64,000 bases of DNA from Eucommia ulmoides (taxonomy: Eukaryota > Streptophyta > Magnoliopsida > Garryales > Eucommiaceae), in contig CM028326.1 in assembly GCA_016647705.1 (NCBI GenBank), positions 48,995,285 through 49,059,284 of the forward strand, in the 5' to 3' direction. The stretch's first letter is position 1, and the number at the start of each line of letters is the position of its first letter. The position numbers were made by a program, and so were the translations under genes. A model generated the notes under the pieces. It was not told the DNA's origin and did no database searches. It saw nothing but the letters and a program-made list of their open reading frames with translations. Below, piece after piece: positions 11,476 through 22,212 of the stretch.

Positions 11476-11572
11476 GTTCATCTTGAGATGAACTACGTAT
11501 CGACTTGATTCTCAGCTATCTTAGATAAGTAGGAAACCCACATACTAGTTCGATCGCCTGTATAAATAAAAA
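11476..11572 (+). repeat. First unit of a roughly 100-bp direct repeat split by the MULE
   Basis: The unit GTTCATCTTGAGATGAACTA.. ends ..TATAAATAAAAA at the MULE boundary. Two further units lie on the far side of the MULE (24484-24580 and 24581-24660), sharing GAACTACGTAT, CGACTTGATT and ATACGTAGGCAACC blocks. The MULE sits at a unit junction. Confidence 0.8.
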
Positions 11573-11799
11573 TAAAAAGTACATTTTAAACCTTCTAACT
11601 ATTAACACAATTCTAAATGGTCCTTCTCCGTTTGAGCGCTTCATTTTAAACCCTCTATGTATAAGTATATTTTTATTCAATCATTCCGTCAAAAATTCCA
11701 TTCAAAGTGAACAGAAATGCTTGCACATGACCTGCACAAGATATTTTCATGGGTATTATCGTCAATCCATATTATTCATTTTTCATACCCTAATTAAAT
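11573..11799 (+). repeat. MULE left terminal inverted repeat
   Basis: It starts TAAAAAGTACATTTTAAACC and matches the reverse complement of 24245-24474 with roughly 80-85% identity by eye. Shared blocks include TCTAACTATT, CATGGGNATNATCGT and a final TAATTAAAT. Confidence 0.9.
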
Positions 11800-12389
11800 A
11801 AATAAATAAAAAACTTAGATAAAAGTGACAGCCATTTTCCTTTTTATTTCATACGAAGAGACAGCTACCCCATTTCTACTCAGACACTCCATTATTTCGA
11901 TGTTCTCTTCCATTCTCCCTCTTCTCCATCGTCTTCGTAAAACCTAGGGTTTGTTTGACCTTTTGAACTAGAAGGTGTAAATCAGGCCATTTCAATGCAC
12001 TCTCTTCGACGATCGACAACATGCTAGGTATAAGACACGACAATGATGGAGGGCCAGATTATCGTAAGTGTTTCAATGTTTTCATCTCTTTCATCTTCCC
12101 TCTGGGTTTGATTTGAAGGTGATACATGTTGGAAATACATGCGTTATTTCAGTAGTCTGCATTTTAGTATTTTTTATTGTGATAAAGGTTCTATCTTGTC
12201 TCTATACATTCCAATATTTTTGTTTTCACTTTTTGTCTTTGCTTAATGGTGGTCCCTTGGCTGCATAAATTTTAGGGTTTTTAATATATTTTTGTGCTAT
12301 TTTATGTATTCATTTTTTGTCTTTGCTGGGTCTTTTAAGCTTTGCTGCTTTAGTTAGTTAATTTTGTTTTTCTCATTTCTATTTTGTTA
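11800..12389 (+). other. MULE 5' leader and promoter region
   Basis: AT-rich sequence between the left inverted repeat and the first MULE codons. It includes a pyrimidine-rich TTCTCTTCCATTCTCCCTC stretch typical of plant leaders. An open frame at 12068-12268 overlaps it without any recognisable domain. Confidence 0.5.
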
Positions 12390-12512
12390 ATGACATCCCC
12401 AAACTCATCTTATTTCTTTGCCAAAGTTCACTTTGGTGGTAGATTTATAAACGCAGAATATGTTGGGGGCAATTTTATACTTTAATAATTGGGATGAGGA
12501 TAGAATATTATT
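12390..12512 (+). pseudogene. MULE transposase, N-terminal fragment
   Basis: ATG at 12390 starts a frame beginning MTSPNSSYFFAKVHFGGRFI and continuing through a Y-V-G-G motif. MULE transposases commonly begin with a domain of the form H-x-G-G-x-F-x(n)-Y-x-G-G, so this is the natural N terminus. A single-base frameshift near 12482 moves reading to a second frame that ends N-N-W-D-E-D-R-I-L. Copia-A is inserted immediately after. The frame on the far side of Copia-A continues in phase once the copia and one copy of the 5-bp duplication are disregarded. Confidence 0.75.
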
Positions 12513-13265
12513 TGTTGATCCTAAGAACAATTAAATGTTGATGTTTTTTGTGGAACTAACAATTTTATTGAGTGTTTCAGTTTATTAGCTCTAGTGATGA
12601 AAATGATCATGAAGATATTATGATAATGCTAAAGATGATGACAAAGATACTACTGGGAGTGTCTAATCAAGGATAGCTGGTTTCAATCTATTCCAGTAAA
12701 GAGATTGAGATTTTGATCTTTACCTAGAGTAAAAAAAATTAGGTTTTAATTCTTCCTTTATAGAATTGTGAGTGAATTGTAACGGTTCAATCCTTACCTG
12801 GTAAAAGGATATTTGGAGTGTGTTTGTGTGAGGTTTAATTCTTGAGCCTAAGGTATAAAAAGAATTAGGTCGTGATTCTCACTGTAATAGAATTAGGTTA
12901 GTCTTCCGCCTGATAAAAAGATAGAGATTATTCCATAACCTGTGAAAAAGAATTGTAAAGGTTGATTCTGAACCTGCTAAAATAATTATTATGAGGGTTT
13001 GGTTCCTACCTTTAAAGGAATATTGAATTTAGTGGGTGCGACTTTCCGTGGAGCTCGGGGGACTAGATTAGCCAAGAGTAGCTTGGTGAACCAATATAAA
13101 TTTCCGTATGCTGCATTATTTATATTGTTTATATTTTGTTGTTTGGGTGTGCACCTATTTGATAACATATATCCACTGCTATAAAGATAATAATAGTATT
13201 ATATTCTGATAATGTTTTAACACTACCCAATTCACCCCCATTTTGGGTAGCTCATTGGGCCAACA
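12513..13265 (+). repeat. Copia-A 5' LTR with internal deletion
   Basis: It begins TGTTGATCCTAAG and ends GGGCCAACA. It matches both ends of the 2,312-bp 3' LTR but lacks the part equivalent to 18380-19895. The break shares AGAT with both parent edges, as expected for a microhomology-type deletion. The lost part holds the promoter region and the GTCGAC-type repeats. Confidence 0.92.
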
Positions 13266-13266
13266 A

Positions 13267-13280
13267 TTGGTATTAGAGTT
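13267..13280 (+). promoter_or_regulatory. Copia-A primer binding site
   Basis: TTGGTATTAGAGTT follows the LTR by one base. It resembles TGGTATCAGAGC, the complement of the initiator tRNA-Met 3' end, with substitutions. Confidence 0.85.
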
Positions 13281-13315
13281 AGTTTAGCTCGACACACTTA
13301 GTTAACAAAGATCAC

Positions 13316-14237
13316 ATGACGTACATAATAGGCACACTAGTGGATGGTCAGTCTTTGCACCGACCACGATTTTCGTTCTGGAAAGACAAAATGATAGCTT
13401 TCCTTCAGGCCACAAATTATGATGTGTGGTTAACAGTCGAGGATGGTCTGTTTATTCCAATGGAAAACGGAGTCGAGAAGAAGAAAGAGTAGCTGACTGC
13501 TTCTGATAAGCAAAAACTTTCTATGAACTCTCAAGCTATTAATATTTTATTTTGTTCTTTGGATGCTAATGAATACTCAAGAGTTTCAGGTTGTAAATCA
13601 GCAAAAGAGACGTGGGACAAGCTACAAGTTACCTATGGAGGGACAAGTCAAGTGAAGTAATCGAATATCAACGCTCTAATGAGGAAATTTGAATTGTTCA
13701 GAATGGAAGAAACTGAATCGATTCAAGAGATGTATACTCGTTTCAACAATATTTGCAATCACTTGAGTCAACTTGGAAATCCATACTCCATGGAGGATAG
13801 AGTTCGAAAAGTCTTGAGATCTTTGCCAAAAGTATAGGAGTCTAAGGTGATTGTAATTGAGAAAGTTAAGGATCTTGGAAAATATGAAATTAATGATCTC
13901 ATAGGTAACTTGATGACTCATGAAATGGCGATTAAAGGATATGAGGATGACATCGGAAATAGCAAGAGGAAATCATTGGCGCTAAAGGCTCAGAAAATTA
14001 AAGAAGATGATGACAGTGATGGTGAAAGTCTTAACAGTGAGCAAGAGAAAGATGCAACGCTTCTTACAAAGAATTTTAGAAGAATGACTCAACGTACATT
14101 CCGCGGGAGAAGAAACTTCAACATGAATAATGTGGAATGCTACAACTGTCACAAGATTGGCCACTTTCAAACTGATTGTCCTGAACCGAAGAAGGATAAA
14201 GAAAACGAGATGAAGAAGAAAAAGAACAAGAAATGAA
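13316..14237 (+). pseudogene. Copia-A gag
   Basis: The frame from ATG at 13316 encodes the capsid domain of copia gag: an F-W-K-D-K-M-I-A-F-L motif near its start, an A-K-E-T-W-D-K-L-Q motif and an R-F-N-N-I-C-N motif. A zinc knuckle follows, CYNCHKIGHFQTDC (about 14138-14179), with all four metal ligands present. The tail is lysine-rich. Three in-frame stops (near 13488, 13657 and 13835) make it a pseudogene. Gag packages element RNA in the virus-like particle. This is the least damaged zinc knuckle of the three related copias here. Confidence 0.9.
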
Positions 14238-14829
14238 AAAAGAACAAGAAAAAGTCTATGAAGGCTACTTGGGATGATACCGAATCAAGTAGCACCGAAA
14301 AATCAGAAAGTGAAGAAATGTCCATGTTTGCATTGATGGCCACTGGTGGTGAGGTAACAAAATGTTCAAATTCTTGTCCTTTCGATTTTGATGAATTATT
14401 TGATGTTTATCAAGAACTTTTGTATGATTATAAAAATCAGTGTTCTAAAATAAATGCCCTTCAAAGTACAATTAATACATTAAACAAGCAAGTAATGGAT
14501 TACGAATCTAAAAACAATTAATTGAAATCCAAGATGTCGGATTTACATTCAATTATTCTCAAATTCACCGGTGGTGAAAATAACTTGAAAATGCTTTTGG
14601 GAAGTTCACGTGGTATTTTTGATAAAGTCGGTATCGGATTTCAGAAAAATCTTAAACAAAAATATTTTCAAAAATTCTTTTCTAAAACCAATGATCTTGT
14701 TAGATGTTTTAAATGTAATATTGTGGAGTATACTATTTGTAAATATTTTGCTAAAATATCTAATTGTAGACAAGTTTGGGTTCCAAAAGGAACTAAAATT
14801 GTCCCGATTAACAAGATCAGACCCACGTA
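14238..14829 (+). pseudogene. Copia-A gag C-terminal extension
   Basis: The gag frame continues through a W-D-D-x-E-S-S-S motif, an S-M-F-A-L-M-A motif and a coiled-coil-like stretch (14400-14620) to a K-G-T-K-I-V-P motif just before the protease. A second Cys pair (CFKCNIVEYT, near 14707) suggests a degenerate extra knuckle. Extended gag regions of this kind are typical of Sireviruses. Copia-B (36855-37445) and Copia-D (54290-54700) keep the same extension. Confidence 0.8.
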
Positions 14830-14853
14830 GACTGGGTACCACTTAGGAACTAT

Positions 14854-15381
14854 TTGAGGTGCTCCTTGCAGGTTATTCTAAAAGCATTAATAAGTAAGGA
14901 CAAATGGTTCCTAGACAACGATTGTTCTCGACACATGACGGGAGATAAATCAAAATTCACATCTTTGACACCTAAAGATGGAGGTCATGTGACTTTTAGA
15001 GACAACGCAAAGGGTAAAATTATCGGTACAGGTAATATCGGTAATGGTACTACTATTATTAAAGATGTGTTACTTGTTGATAGAATCAAACATAACTTGC
15101 TTAGTATTAGTCAACTACATGACAAGGGCTATAATGTGATATTTGATCATGATAAATGCATCATTAATAATGGTCATGATAGTAGTATATTGTTAGTTGC
15201 ATCACGTTTTGAGAATGTTTATACCTGCTCATTTGATGATTTTACTTCTCAAAATTTATCCTGTTTTAATGTTTTATATGAACATAGTTGGTTATGGCAT
15301 AAGAGACTTGGGCATGCTAGTATGGAGCTAATTTCTAAATTATCTAAGAAGAGTCTCGTACGTGGCCTACCTAATTTGTAA
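14854..15381 (+). pseudogene. Copia-A protease and integrase zinc-binding N terminus
   Basis: This is a new frame relative to gag. WFLDNDCSRHMTGD (about 14902-14943) is the protease active-site region. The family form is D-S-G, here D-N-D, so the catalytic triad is altered. The pre-integrase segment follows with the HH part of the HHCC zinc site, WHKRLGHASM. The matching C-x-x-C (CDACQLGK) lies after a stop at 15379. Confidence 0.88.
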
Positions 15382-16130
15382 TTTATGAAAGATAAAGTAT
15401 GTGATGCATGTCAATTAGGCAAGAAGTCTAAATCATCATTTAAGAAAAAGATGCACACGTCCACGTCTAGATGTCTTGAATTGTTGCATCTTGATTTATT
15501 TGGACCAAATTATGTTGCTAGTCTTGGTGGTAAGTTTTATGCCTTCGTAATTGTTGATGATTATTCTAGACTTACCTAGGTATTTTTCCTTGCTAAGAAA
15601 AGTGAAGTTGCTTCTGTATTTGCTAAATTTTGTAAACGTGTTCAAAATGAGAAGCAATGTTCTACTATTAATATTCGTAGTGACAGAGGAAGAGAATTTA
15701 AGAATGATGATGTTATCAGTTACTGTGATGAGCATAATTATGCTCATAACTTCTCTGCTCTGCACCAAGATCACCACAACAAAATGGTGTAGTGGAAAGG
15801 AAGAACATGACGCTTCAAGAAATAACCAGAACAATGCTTGATGAAAATCACTTACCAACCTACTTCTGGGCCGAAACAGTAAGTACAGCTTGCCATGTGG
15901 TGAATTGGGTATCGATTTGTAGAGGGTTTAACAAAAGCTCATATGAAATCTGGAATAGTAAGACTCATAACATTTGCTATTTTAAAGTATTTGGTTGTAA
16001 ATGCTTCATTCTGAATGACTAGGATAATCTAGGTAAATTTGATGCTAAATATGATTATGGAATTTTCTTTGGATATGTTACTAACAGTAAAGTTTATAGA
16101 GTTTACAATAAATGTACATTAGTAGTAGAA
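15382..16130 (+). pseudogene. Copia-A integrase core
   Basis: Catalytic residues are visible as the first Asp in LHLDLFGP (about 15490), the second Asp in RSDRGREF (about 15675) and the Glu in NGVVERKN (about 15786). A frameshift lies between the second and third, near 15760-15785, and stops occur at 15577 and 16019. A conserved F-K-V-F-G-C-K-C-F motif follows near 15985. The enzyme would insert element cDNA into the host chromosome; here it cannot be made. Confidence 0.88.
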
Positions 16131-16136
16131 GAATCT

Positions 16137-17149
16137 ATGCATATTGTATTTGAGAAAACTGACCCATTTTTGTCGAGAAAGGTTTTGGTCGATGATGATA
16201 CATGTATTTCAAATAACCAAAACCAAGATGAAAATTCGGCTGAGTCTCAAAAAGAGGAGGAGGCTAAGGAAGAAGATTCGACATTACCATGGGTTATAAA
16301 GACAGTACTTGGACATTCGACAAAAAAAATTATTGGTAATTTTGAAAGAGGTGTAAGTACTCGTTCCTCTATTAGAAATATAATTAATCTTGCTTTCTTA
16401 TCTCAAATTGAGCCTAAAAATGTAAATAAGGCCTTAACTGATGAATCTTGGATTTCTGTAATGCAAGATGAGTTAGTTCAATTTGAGCGGAACAAGGTAT
16501 GGTGTCTTGTTCCGAGACTGGATTTTCATCTTGTTATTGGTACTAAATGGGTTTTTTGAAATACAAAGGAGGAGTCTGGTATGGTAATTAGAAGCAAAGC
16601 AAGATTAGTAGCACATGGTTATAATCAAGAGGAAGGAATTGATTATGATGAAACTTATACTACTGTGGCTAGATTAGAAGTTATTAGAATGCTACTCGTT
16701 TTTCCATGCTTACGTAATTTTAAGCTATATCAAATGGATTTTAAGAGTGCATTTCTAAATGGCTTTCTAGTGGAAAAGGTTTATGTGGAACAGCCCCTGG
16801 GATTTGAAAGTGATAAATTTTTCGATCATATATTTAAACTTCGTAAGTCTTTGTATAGGCTCAAACAAGCTTCTAGAGCTTGGTATGAGAGACTTCGCTG
16901 ATATTTGATCGAAAAAGAATTTCAAAAGGGTATTTGTGATATAACACTATTTGTTAAGAAAACTGACTCTGATATCCTATTAGTACAAGTTTATGTTGAT
17001 GATATTATTTTTGGATCTACTAATGAGGATCTTTACCAAGAGTTTGCTAAGATAATGCAGGTCGAATTTGAGATGAGCATGATGGGAGAGCTGAATTTTT
17101 TTCTTGGGTTGCAAATTAAGCAAATCAAAGAGGGGATATTCATAAACTA
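16137..17149 (+). pseudogene. Copia-A reverse transcriptase
   Basis: After an acidic linker (16200-16290) comes the copia RT: the NKVWCLVPR lead-in, KARLVAHGYNQEEGIDYDET, QMDFKSAFLNG with the first catalytic Asp, SLYRLKQASRAWYE, and the YVDD box at 16992-17003 intact within VYVDDIIFGS. Stops at 16557 and 16902 break the frame. The length and motif order are those of a full copia RT. Confidence 0.92.
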
Positions 17150-17950
17150 AGGTAAATACACTAAGGAGTTATTAAAGAAATATGGCTTGGATGGTGTTAA
17201 AGAATATAAAATTCTCATGGCAACGGCTACAAAGATAGACAAAGATGATACGAGCAAAAGTGTTAATGAAAAAATGTATTGAGGTATGATTGGTAGCCTA
17301 TTATACTTAACTGCTAGTAGACCTGGTATCATGTATAGTGTTTGTTTATGTGCTAGATGTCAGTCTTATCCTAAAGAATAGCACTTGACTGCGGTTATGC
17401 GAATTTTTTGATATTTAAAGGGGACGATTGACCTAGGATTATGGTATCCTAGGGGGAGTGATTTTAAATTAATAAGTTACTCCGAAATTGATTTTGTCGG
17501 TCACAAAGTTGAGCGAAAAAGCACAAGTGGGTCATGTCATTTGTTAGGACATGTCTTGGTTTCTTGGTCAAGCAAGAAACATAATTCGATAGCTTTATCC
17601 ACTACTGAGGTTGAGTATATGGTAGCCGGTAACTATTGTGTTCAAATTTGATATATTAAGTAGCAATTAAATGATTTTGAAATCTGTATGGAGGAGGTCC
17701 CGGTTTATTGTGATAATAAAAGTGTTATTTGTCTAAGTAAGAATCCTACACAGCACTTATGAACTAAGCACATAGAGATTATACATCACTTTATTCGTGA
17801 TCACATTCAGAAAAAGGGACATTGTTATTAAATATATTGATACCTCTGACCAGCTAGCAGATATTTTTACAAAACCATTAGCGGAAGATCAGTTTGTGAA
17901 AATCATTCGCGATTTGGGTATGCCTAGGCACAACGATGTATGCCTAGAGT
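17150..17950 (+). pseudogene. Copia-A RNase H
   Basis: Motifs include GSLLYLTASRPGI, KSTSGSCHLLGH, LVSWSSKKHNSIALST with T-E-V-E-Y, and a final region before DIFTKPLAEDQF, the normal end of copia pol. The first catalytic Asp of the usual Y-S-D-A-D motif reads S-Y-S-E-I-D, a D-to-E change. At least six stops and a frameshift near 17815 are present. Confidence 0.88.
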
Positions 17951-18240
17951 AGTGTTTCTTTGTAGTTCCCCTTCTCCATTTTTTTCAGATGACAAAGGAG
18001 GAGAATTAGTTGATGTTTTAATGAATATCTTAAGGGGAAGCTTGAATTATTTTGTTGAATATCTTAAGAGGGAGTTTATTATATATTGAAATTTGTTCTT
18101 TGTTGAAAATCTTATGATTATCTTGATTACTTTACTTTAACAAGTTAAATAATTTGTCCTCGGATTTAGTGGGAGTGTGGTTACATTTTTGTTTTGAAGA
18201 AAACATCAAAGTTAATTGTCATCATCAAAAAGAGGGAGAT
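17951..18240 (+). promoter_or_regulatory. Copia-A 3' UTR with repeated polypurine tracts
   Basis: GATGACAAAGGAGGAGAA, CTTAAGGGGAAG and CTTAAGAGGGAGT are purine tracts spaced through the region. The final AAAAAGAGGGAGAT abuts the LTR. The upstream block CTCCATTTTTTTCAGATGACAAAGG is conserved in Copia-B (38600-38640), Copia-C (40720-40760) and Copia-D (53440-53470). Multiple conserved polypurine motifs are a described Sirevirus trait. Confidence 0.85.
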
Positions 18241-20552
18241 TGTTGATCCTAAGATTTTGATTAACAATGTTGATTTTTTTGTGAAACTAACGATTTTGTT
18301 GAGTGTTTCAGTTTATTAGTTCTAGTGATGAAAATAATCATGAAAATATTGTGACAATACTAAAGATGATGACAAAGATGATGGAAGATTAAGAGTTTGA
18401 AAAAATTCAAGAACCTAGGAAAACAACTCAGGTTAAATTTTAACTCTTAATGTATCCCAGTTAGGATCACACACGACACAAAATGTTTTTCAAAATTATG
18501 TCTTTTTTATAGGATCCTAATTAGTTAAATTATTTGCTCTTATGTGTAATTGAAAAAGAAATAAAGATAATTGATTAAAACTGAATTTAAGATTTTAGTG
18601 GATCTAACCGAAAAAAGAAATTGGTTAAAAGGGTGAAAATGTCGAAGAAAATAAATTAAAATCAAATTAAAGAGAGGATTCCAGCATTGATAAGTTGACT
18701 TGTAGGTCGACTTATGAAAGATAAGTAAAGTTGTTGAATCTCTCAGTCGACAAGTAAGTCAACCTGAGCTTAAATGGTGAACTCTTTGAATCAATTAATC
18801 GATAGGTAAGTTGACCTATGGCCAAAAGAGGAAGTCTCTGAATCTTTCGGTCGACAAGTGAGTCGACTTGTGTAACTCTCTGAATCGTCCGGTCGACAGA
18901 TGAAGTATGGGTGGTCAACCGATGGGCGAAGTATTTTTGGCTTGGCTACATCTTGAATTGGGCAGTCGACTGATGGGTCTTAGCCGGTCGATAGATGGAT
19001 CTGTTTCAAGATTTATGGAATTTCGGATTTTATTCAAAACGTAGTTGTTACTAATCGTTTATGGTTAAGATACGCAAGATATCTTAGGGATCTCATATAT
19101 TTTGAGTTATTTAATTAATATTTAAATATCCCTATAGATATGGTTCAAGTAGTTTTGATATTTCTCAATTTGGTACATGTAATTATTTCTATCTTATCTA
19201 ATTGAGATTGAGTAAAAGTTTGAAGGACTAAATTGAATGTTTTAAAATATATATTTAAGTGAATTATACTAGGATTGAGTCTTAATGATATAAGGGTTCT
19301 TATGGAGTAATTATTTATCATGATATGTGAGAACTAGCCGTTAGAGAGCTTGATATAATCTCATATAAGCAAACCTACGTTTTTAAGGTTTTAATTAATC
19401 AAGATAATCCTAATCATTCTGAGTTATTCAGCTCTCTTACTTTCTAAGGGTAATCATACTGAGTGCATTGTGAGATCTTTCTTAAGATTTGTTCTTGAGA
19501 AACATTTACTGTGGATTATTGCCATTACCGATCTGAAATATTATTGCTATTCTAATCATTATTCTTTTGGTGGAATCCTAATGAGATCATTCCAAATTAC
19601 TTACTATTAATTATTGCTTGATTCTATTATTTATTATTTGGAATTTGATCTTTGAAATTGTTTTCTGAATTTTTATTGAAAATTATTTTTGAAATAATTT
19701 CTTAAGAAAATCTGATTACGTGCTTAACTGCTTGTTACCCGTCTTTATTTGAAATCAGATTTTGAAATTTTCACTTTTTTATCACTAGTATTGGTATATT
19801 AATTGAGTTTGAATTTATCTGGGGTGGTAGAAGTTCCGAGTGAAAAAATCACTTATCAATTGTTTGTAATTGGTGAGTTGAGTGTTGGATTAGATACTAC
19901 TGGGAGTGTCTAATCAAGGGTAGCTGGTTTCAATCTCTTCTGGTAAAGAGATTGAGGGTTTTATATTTGCCTAGAGTATAAAAAGATTAGGTTTTAATTC
20001 TTCCTTTATAGAATTGTGAGTGAATTATAACGGTTCAATCCTTACCGAGTAAAAGGATATTTAGAGCGTGTTTATGTGAGATTTAATTCTTGAGCCTAAG
20101 GTATAAAAAGAATTAGGTCTTGATTCTCCTTATAATAGAATTAGGTCAATCTTCTGCCTGATAAAAAAATGGAGGTTATTCCTTAGCCTGTGAAAAGAAA
20201 TTGTAAAGATTGATTCTAAGCCTACTAAAAGAATCATTGTGAGAGTTTGGTTCCTACCTTTAAAGGGATCTTGAGTTTAATTGGTGTGACTCTCCGTGGA
20301 ACTCAGGGGACTGGATTAGCCAAGAATAGCTTGGTAAACCAGTATAAATTCTGTATCCTATATTATTTATATTGTTTATATTTTGTTGTTTGGGTGTGCA
20401 CCTAGTTGATAACACATATTCGTTGCTATAAAGATAATAATTAATTTTAGGATAAAATTAATTGTTTGATTTTTGCAGTATTATATTTTGATAATTTTTT
20501 AATACTACCTAATTCATCCCCCCCCCCTCTGGGGTAGCTTACTGGGCCAACA
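18241..20552 (+). repeat. Copia-A 3' LTR (full length)
   Basis: It runs from TGTTGATCC to GGGCCAACA, 2,312 bp. At 18680-19010 it holds a cluster of degenerate GGTCGACNGAT motifs. A degenerate TATA-like CATATAAG lies near 19363. A run of 11-12 C occurs at 20519-20527. Confidence 0.92.
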
Positions 20553-21355
20553 TCATTGTTAGATGTAGAGGATATGATGGAGGCCTTAGGGTACAATACT
20601 TCTAAATCTAAGGCTTTAATGTTTTATAAGATTCCCACATTTCTTCTAAACAAAGGTCTGAAGCTTATTATCACTGACAATGATGTTCTTGACATGGTTG
20701 GAATTTTACCATCGAGTAGAGTTATAGAATTTTATTTTGAGGGTAAAGCTAGTGAACCCTAGTTTCAGAGTCAAGCAGGTTCAAATGATTTGACTGAACA
20801 TGTGCTCCCTCTTCTGCTTTTGACATAGAGTGAACACAATTCTGAGGAGGAAGGGGCTGAATTAGGGGTTGGGTTGGAGGCAAGGGCTGAGGCTGAAATA
20901 GGGGATCAAGCAAGGGATGAAGAAGGGGCTAAATCAGGGGATGAGTCTGGGAATGAGGATAGTGAATTAAGTGGAAGACAACAAAATGAAATAGATGATG
21001 ATTTCTTGTTTAAAGATAATGTAGATTCCGAGAGTGAATGGATGGGAAGTACAGAAAAGGGAAAAAGTAGTCATCCCCATCAGCCTACCCCTAATGTGGA
21101 CGATATAAGAGTAGAGTCAGAATATGTTGATGAGGAAAAGGATATTAGAGCTGAGTCAGGGGATGAAGAAGCAGGTCATGCTAATAATATTTGGCTAGAT
21201 TATAGGAAATTAATGGAATTTCTAGATAATCCATTTCAATTAGGGATGTTGTTTTCTTGTGGGGCAAAACTTGTCAAGGCGTTAAGGGGATATGCAATAA
21301 AACAGGGTAAAAATGATTTGTTGAAGAAGGATGAGGAAAAAAAAAAAAAAGGGCG
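20553..21355 (+). pseudogene. MULE transposase, N-terminal and acidic linker region
   Basis: Continuing the MULE frame after Copia-A, the product reads through D-V-E-D-M-M-E-A-L-G-Y and G-L-K-L-I-I-T-D-N-D-V. It then has a long acidic linker rich in Glu, Asp and Gly (20815-21180) and F-Q-L-G-M-L-F-S.. ..V-K-A-L-R-G-Y-A-I-K-Q-G-K. This is the order found in plant MuDR-type transposases: N-terminal domain, acidic linker, then the F-x(n)-L-R-x-Y-A-I segment. Stops occur at 20760 and 20826. A run of 12 A at 21339-21350 shifts the frame into the next part. Confidence 0.85.
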
Positions 21356-21359
21356 AGGG

Positions 21360-21655
21360 CAGTATGTACAGAATTGGGGTGTAAGTGGTTCATTCAAGCC
21401 TCTTTAAACGAAAATGGTGACATTCAAATTAAGAAGTTGAATGGAAAGCACACTTGTGGCAATGTATATTGGAATAGAAATTGTTACTCTACATGGTTGG
21501 CTAACCATTACTTGGAAAGATTTAGAAGTAATCCTAAATGGAGTTTTAAGGTGTTTAAGGATGTTGTCCAGACTGAACTTAGCATCAGTATATCGAAGGC
21601 ATATGCATTTAGAGCAAAGAGAAAGGCATTATGGTTGATTTGGGGGGGGGGGGGT
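21360..21655 (+). pseudogene. MULE transposase, zinc-finger DNA-binding domain
   Basis: The frame encodes GCKWFIQASLNENGDIQIKK followed by L-N-G-K-H-T-C, the C..C..H-x-C pattern of the MuDR transposase WRKY/GCM1-like zinc finger. W-L-A-N-H-Y-L-E-R-F-R and A-F-R-A-K-R-K-A-L come next, the usual link to the catalytic domain. This domain is expected to bind the terminal inverted repeats. A run of 12 G (21643-21654) breaks the frame at its end. Confidence 0.9.
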
Positions 21656-22053
21656 GTTATGAAGAGCAGTACAAGAAGGTTTGAGATTATGCTGAAGAAT
21701 TGAGAAGATCAAACCCTGATATAAGTGTTATTGTGAAATATGAGTTTGATGAGGAGGCTGGGCAACCTACATTTCAGAGGATTTATGTTTGTTTTTAAGA
21801 GATCTAAAGCAAGGTTTTAGTAATGGTTGCAGGCAAGTATTGTGCCTAGACGGATGCTTCATTGAAAGGTCATCCCCTAGATAGATATTATGTACAATTG
21901 GAGTTTATGAAAATAATAGGATGTATCCGCTTACATATGTTATGGTTGAGGTTGAGTGTGCAGATAGTTGGCAGTGGTTCATAGAGTTGGTGGTCAATGA
22001 TATTGGAGTCACAAATCAGTAGAATTGGACCTTCATTTCAAATCAACAGAAGA
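21656..22053 (+). pseudogene. MULE transposase, catalytic domain part 1
   Basis: In a third frame the sequence reads Y-E-E-Q-Y-K-K-V, Y-A-E-E-L-R-R-S-N-P and TFQRIYVCF. The first catalytic Asp follows in LDGCF (21846-21860), then VEVECADSWQWF and NWTFISNQQK (22024-22053). In active MULEs the last motif is W-x-x-I-S-D-x-Q-K, where the Asp is the second catalytic residue. Here AAT encodes Asn instead. Stops are also present. The transposase would cut and rejoin the element ends; this copy cannot. Confidence 0.88.
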
Positions 22054-22212
22054 TACTTTTTTTTTTTTTTTTTTGCTTAATCTTTTTATTTTTTTGCTTA
22101 TTGCAGATTTGAAATTGTTTACTTTTACTTTTATTCTGTAACCATTTTTTTTTTGCTCATTTCAGATTTGTTGATCAACATATTTTGTAACTGTTTTTTT
22201 TTTTTTGTTTAA
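22054..22212 (+). other. T-rich insertion inside the MULE catalytic domain
   Basis: About 160 bases separate Q-Q-K from G-L-E-T-V, which adjoin in the MULE family. The insert has T runs of 9-18 and two copies of a unit like TTTTTGCTNATTNCAGATTTG about 80 bases apart, each ending in an acceptor-like CAG. It could be an intron-like sequence or an AT-rich insertion with an internal duplication. I cannot tell which. Confidence 0.6.

Larger units (their letters stand above)
10786..11572 (+). mobile_element. Probable continuation of the Tat-like LTR
   Basis: Non-coding. It begins with the second GTTAG, holds short GTCAAAAACATC-like repeats (10840-10930), a long TA run and the first unit of a roughly 100-bp direct repeat (11476-11572). 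The last 9 bases (11564-11572) are the left target duplication of the MULE. Open frames that translate the TA run are artefacts. Confidence 0.5.
12513..20552 (+). mobile_element. Copia-A: Sirevirus-like Ty1/copia element
   Basis: A complete but decayed element: 5' LTR, PBS, gag, protease, integrase, RT, RNase H, polypurine tracts and 3' LTR in Ty1/copia order. Flanking 5-mers TTATT (12508-12512) and TCATT (20553-20557) form a target duplication with one mismatch. A long gag with a lysine-rich tail, an iMet-type PBS and several GGGGGAG-like tracts before the 3' LTR point to the Sirevirus lineage. gag lies in one frame, protease and early integrase in another, and the rest in a third, each with stops. 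It is dead as a protein source, but the order of domains is intact. Confidence 0.93.
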
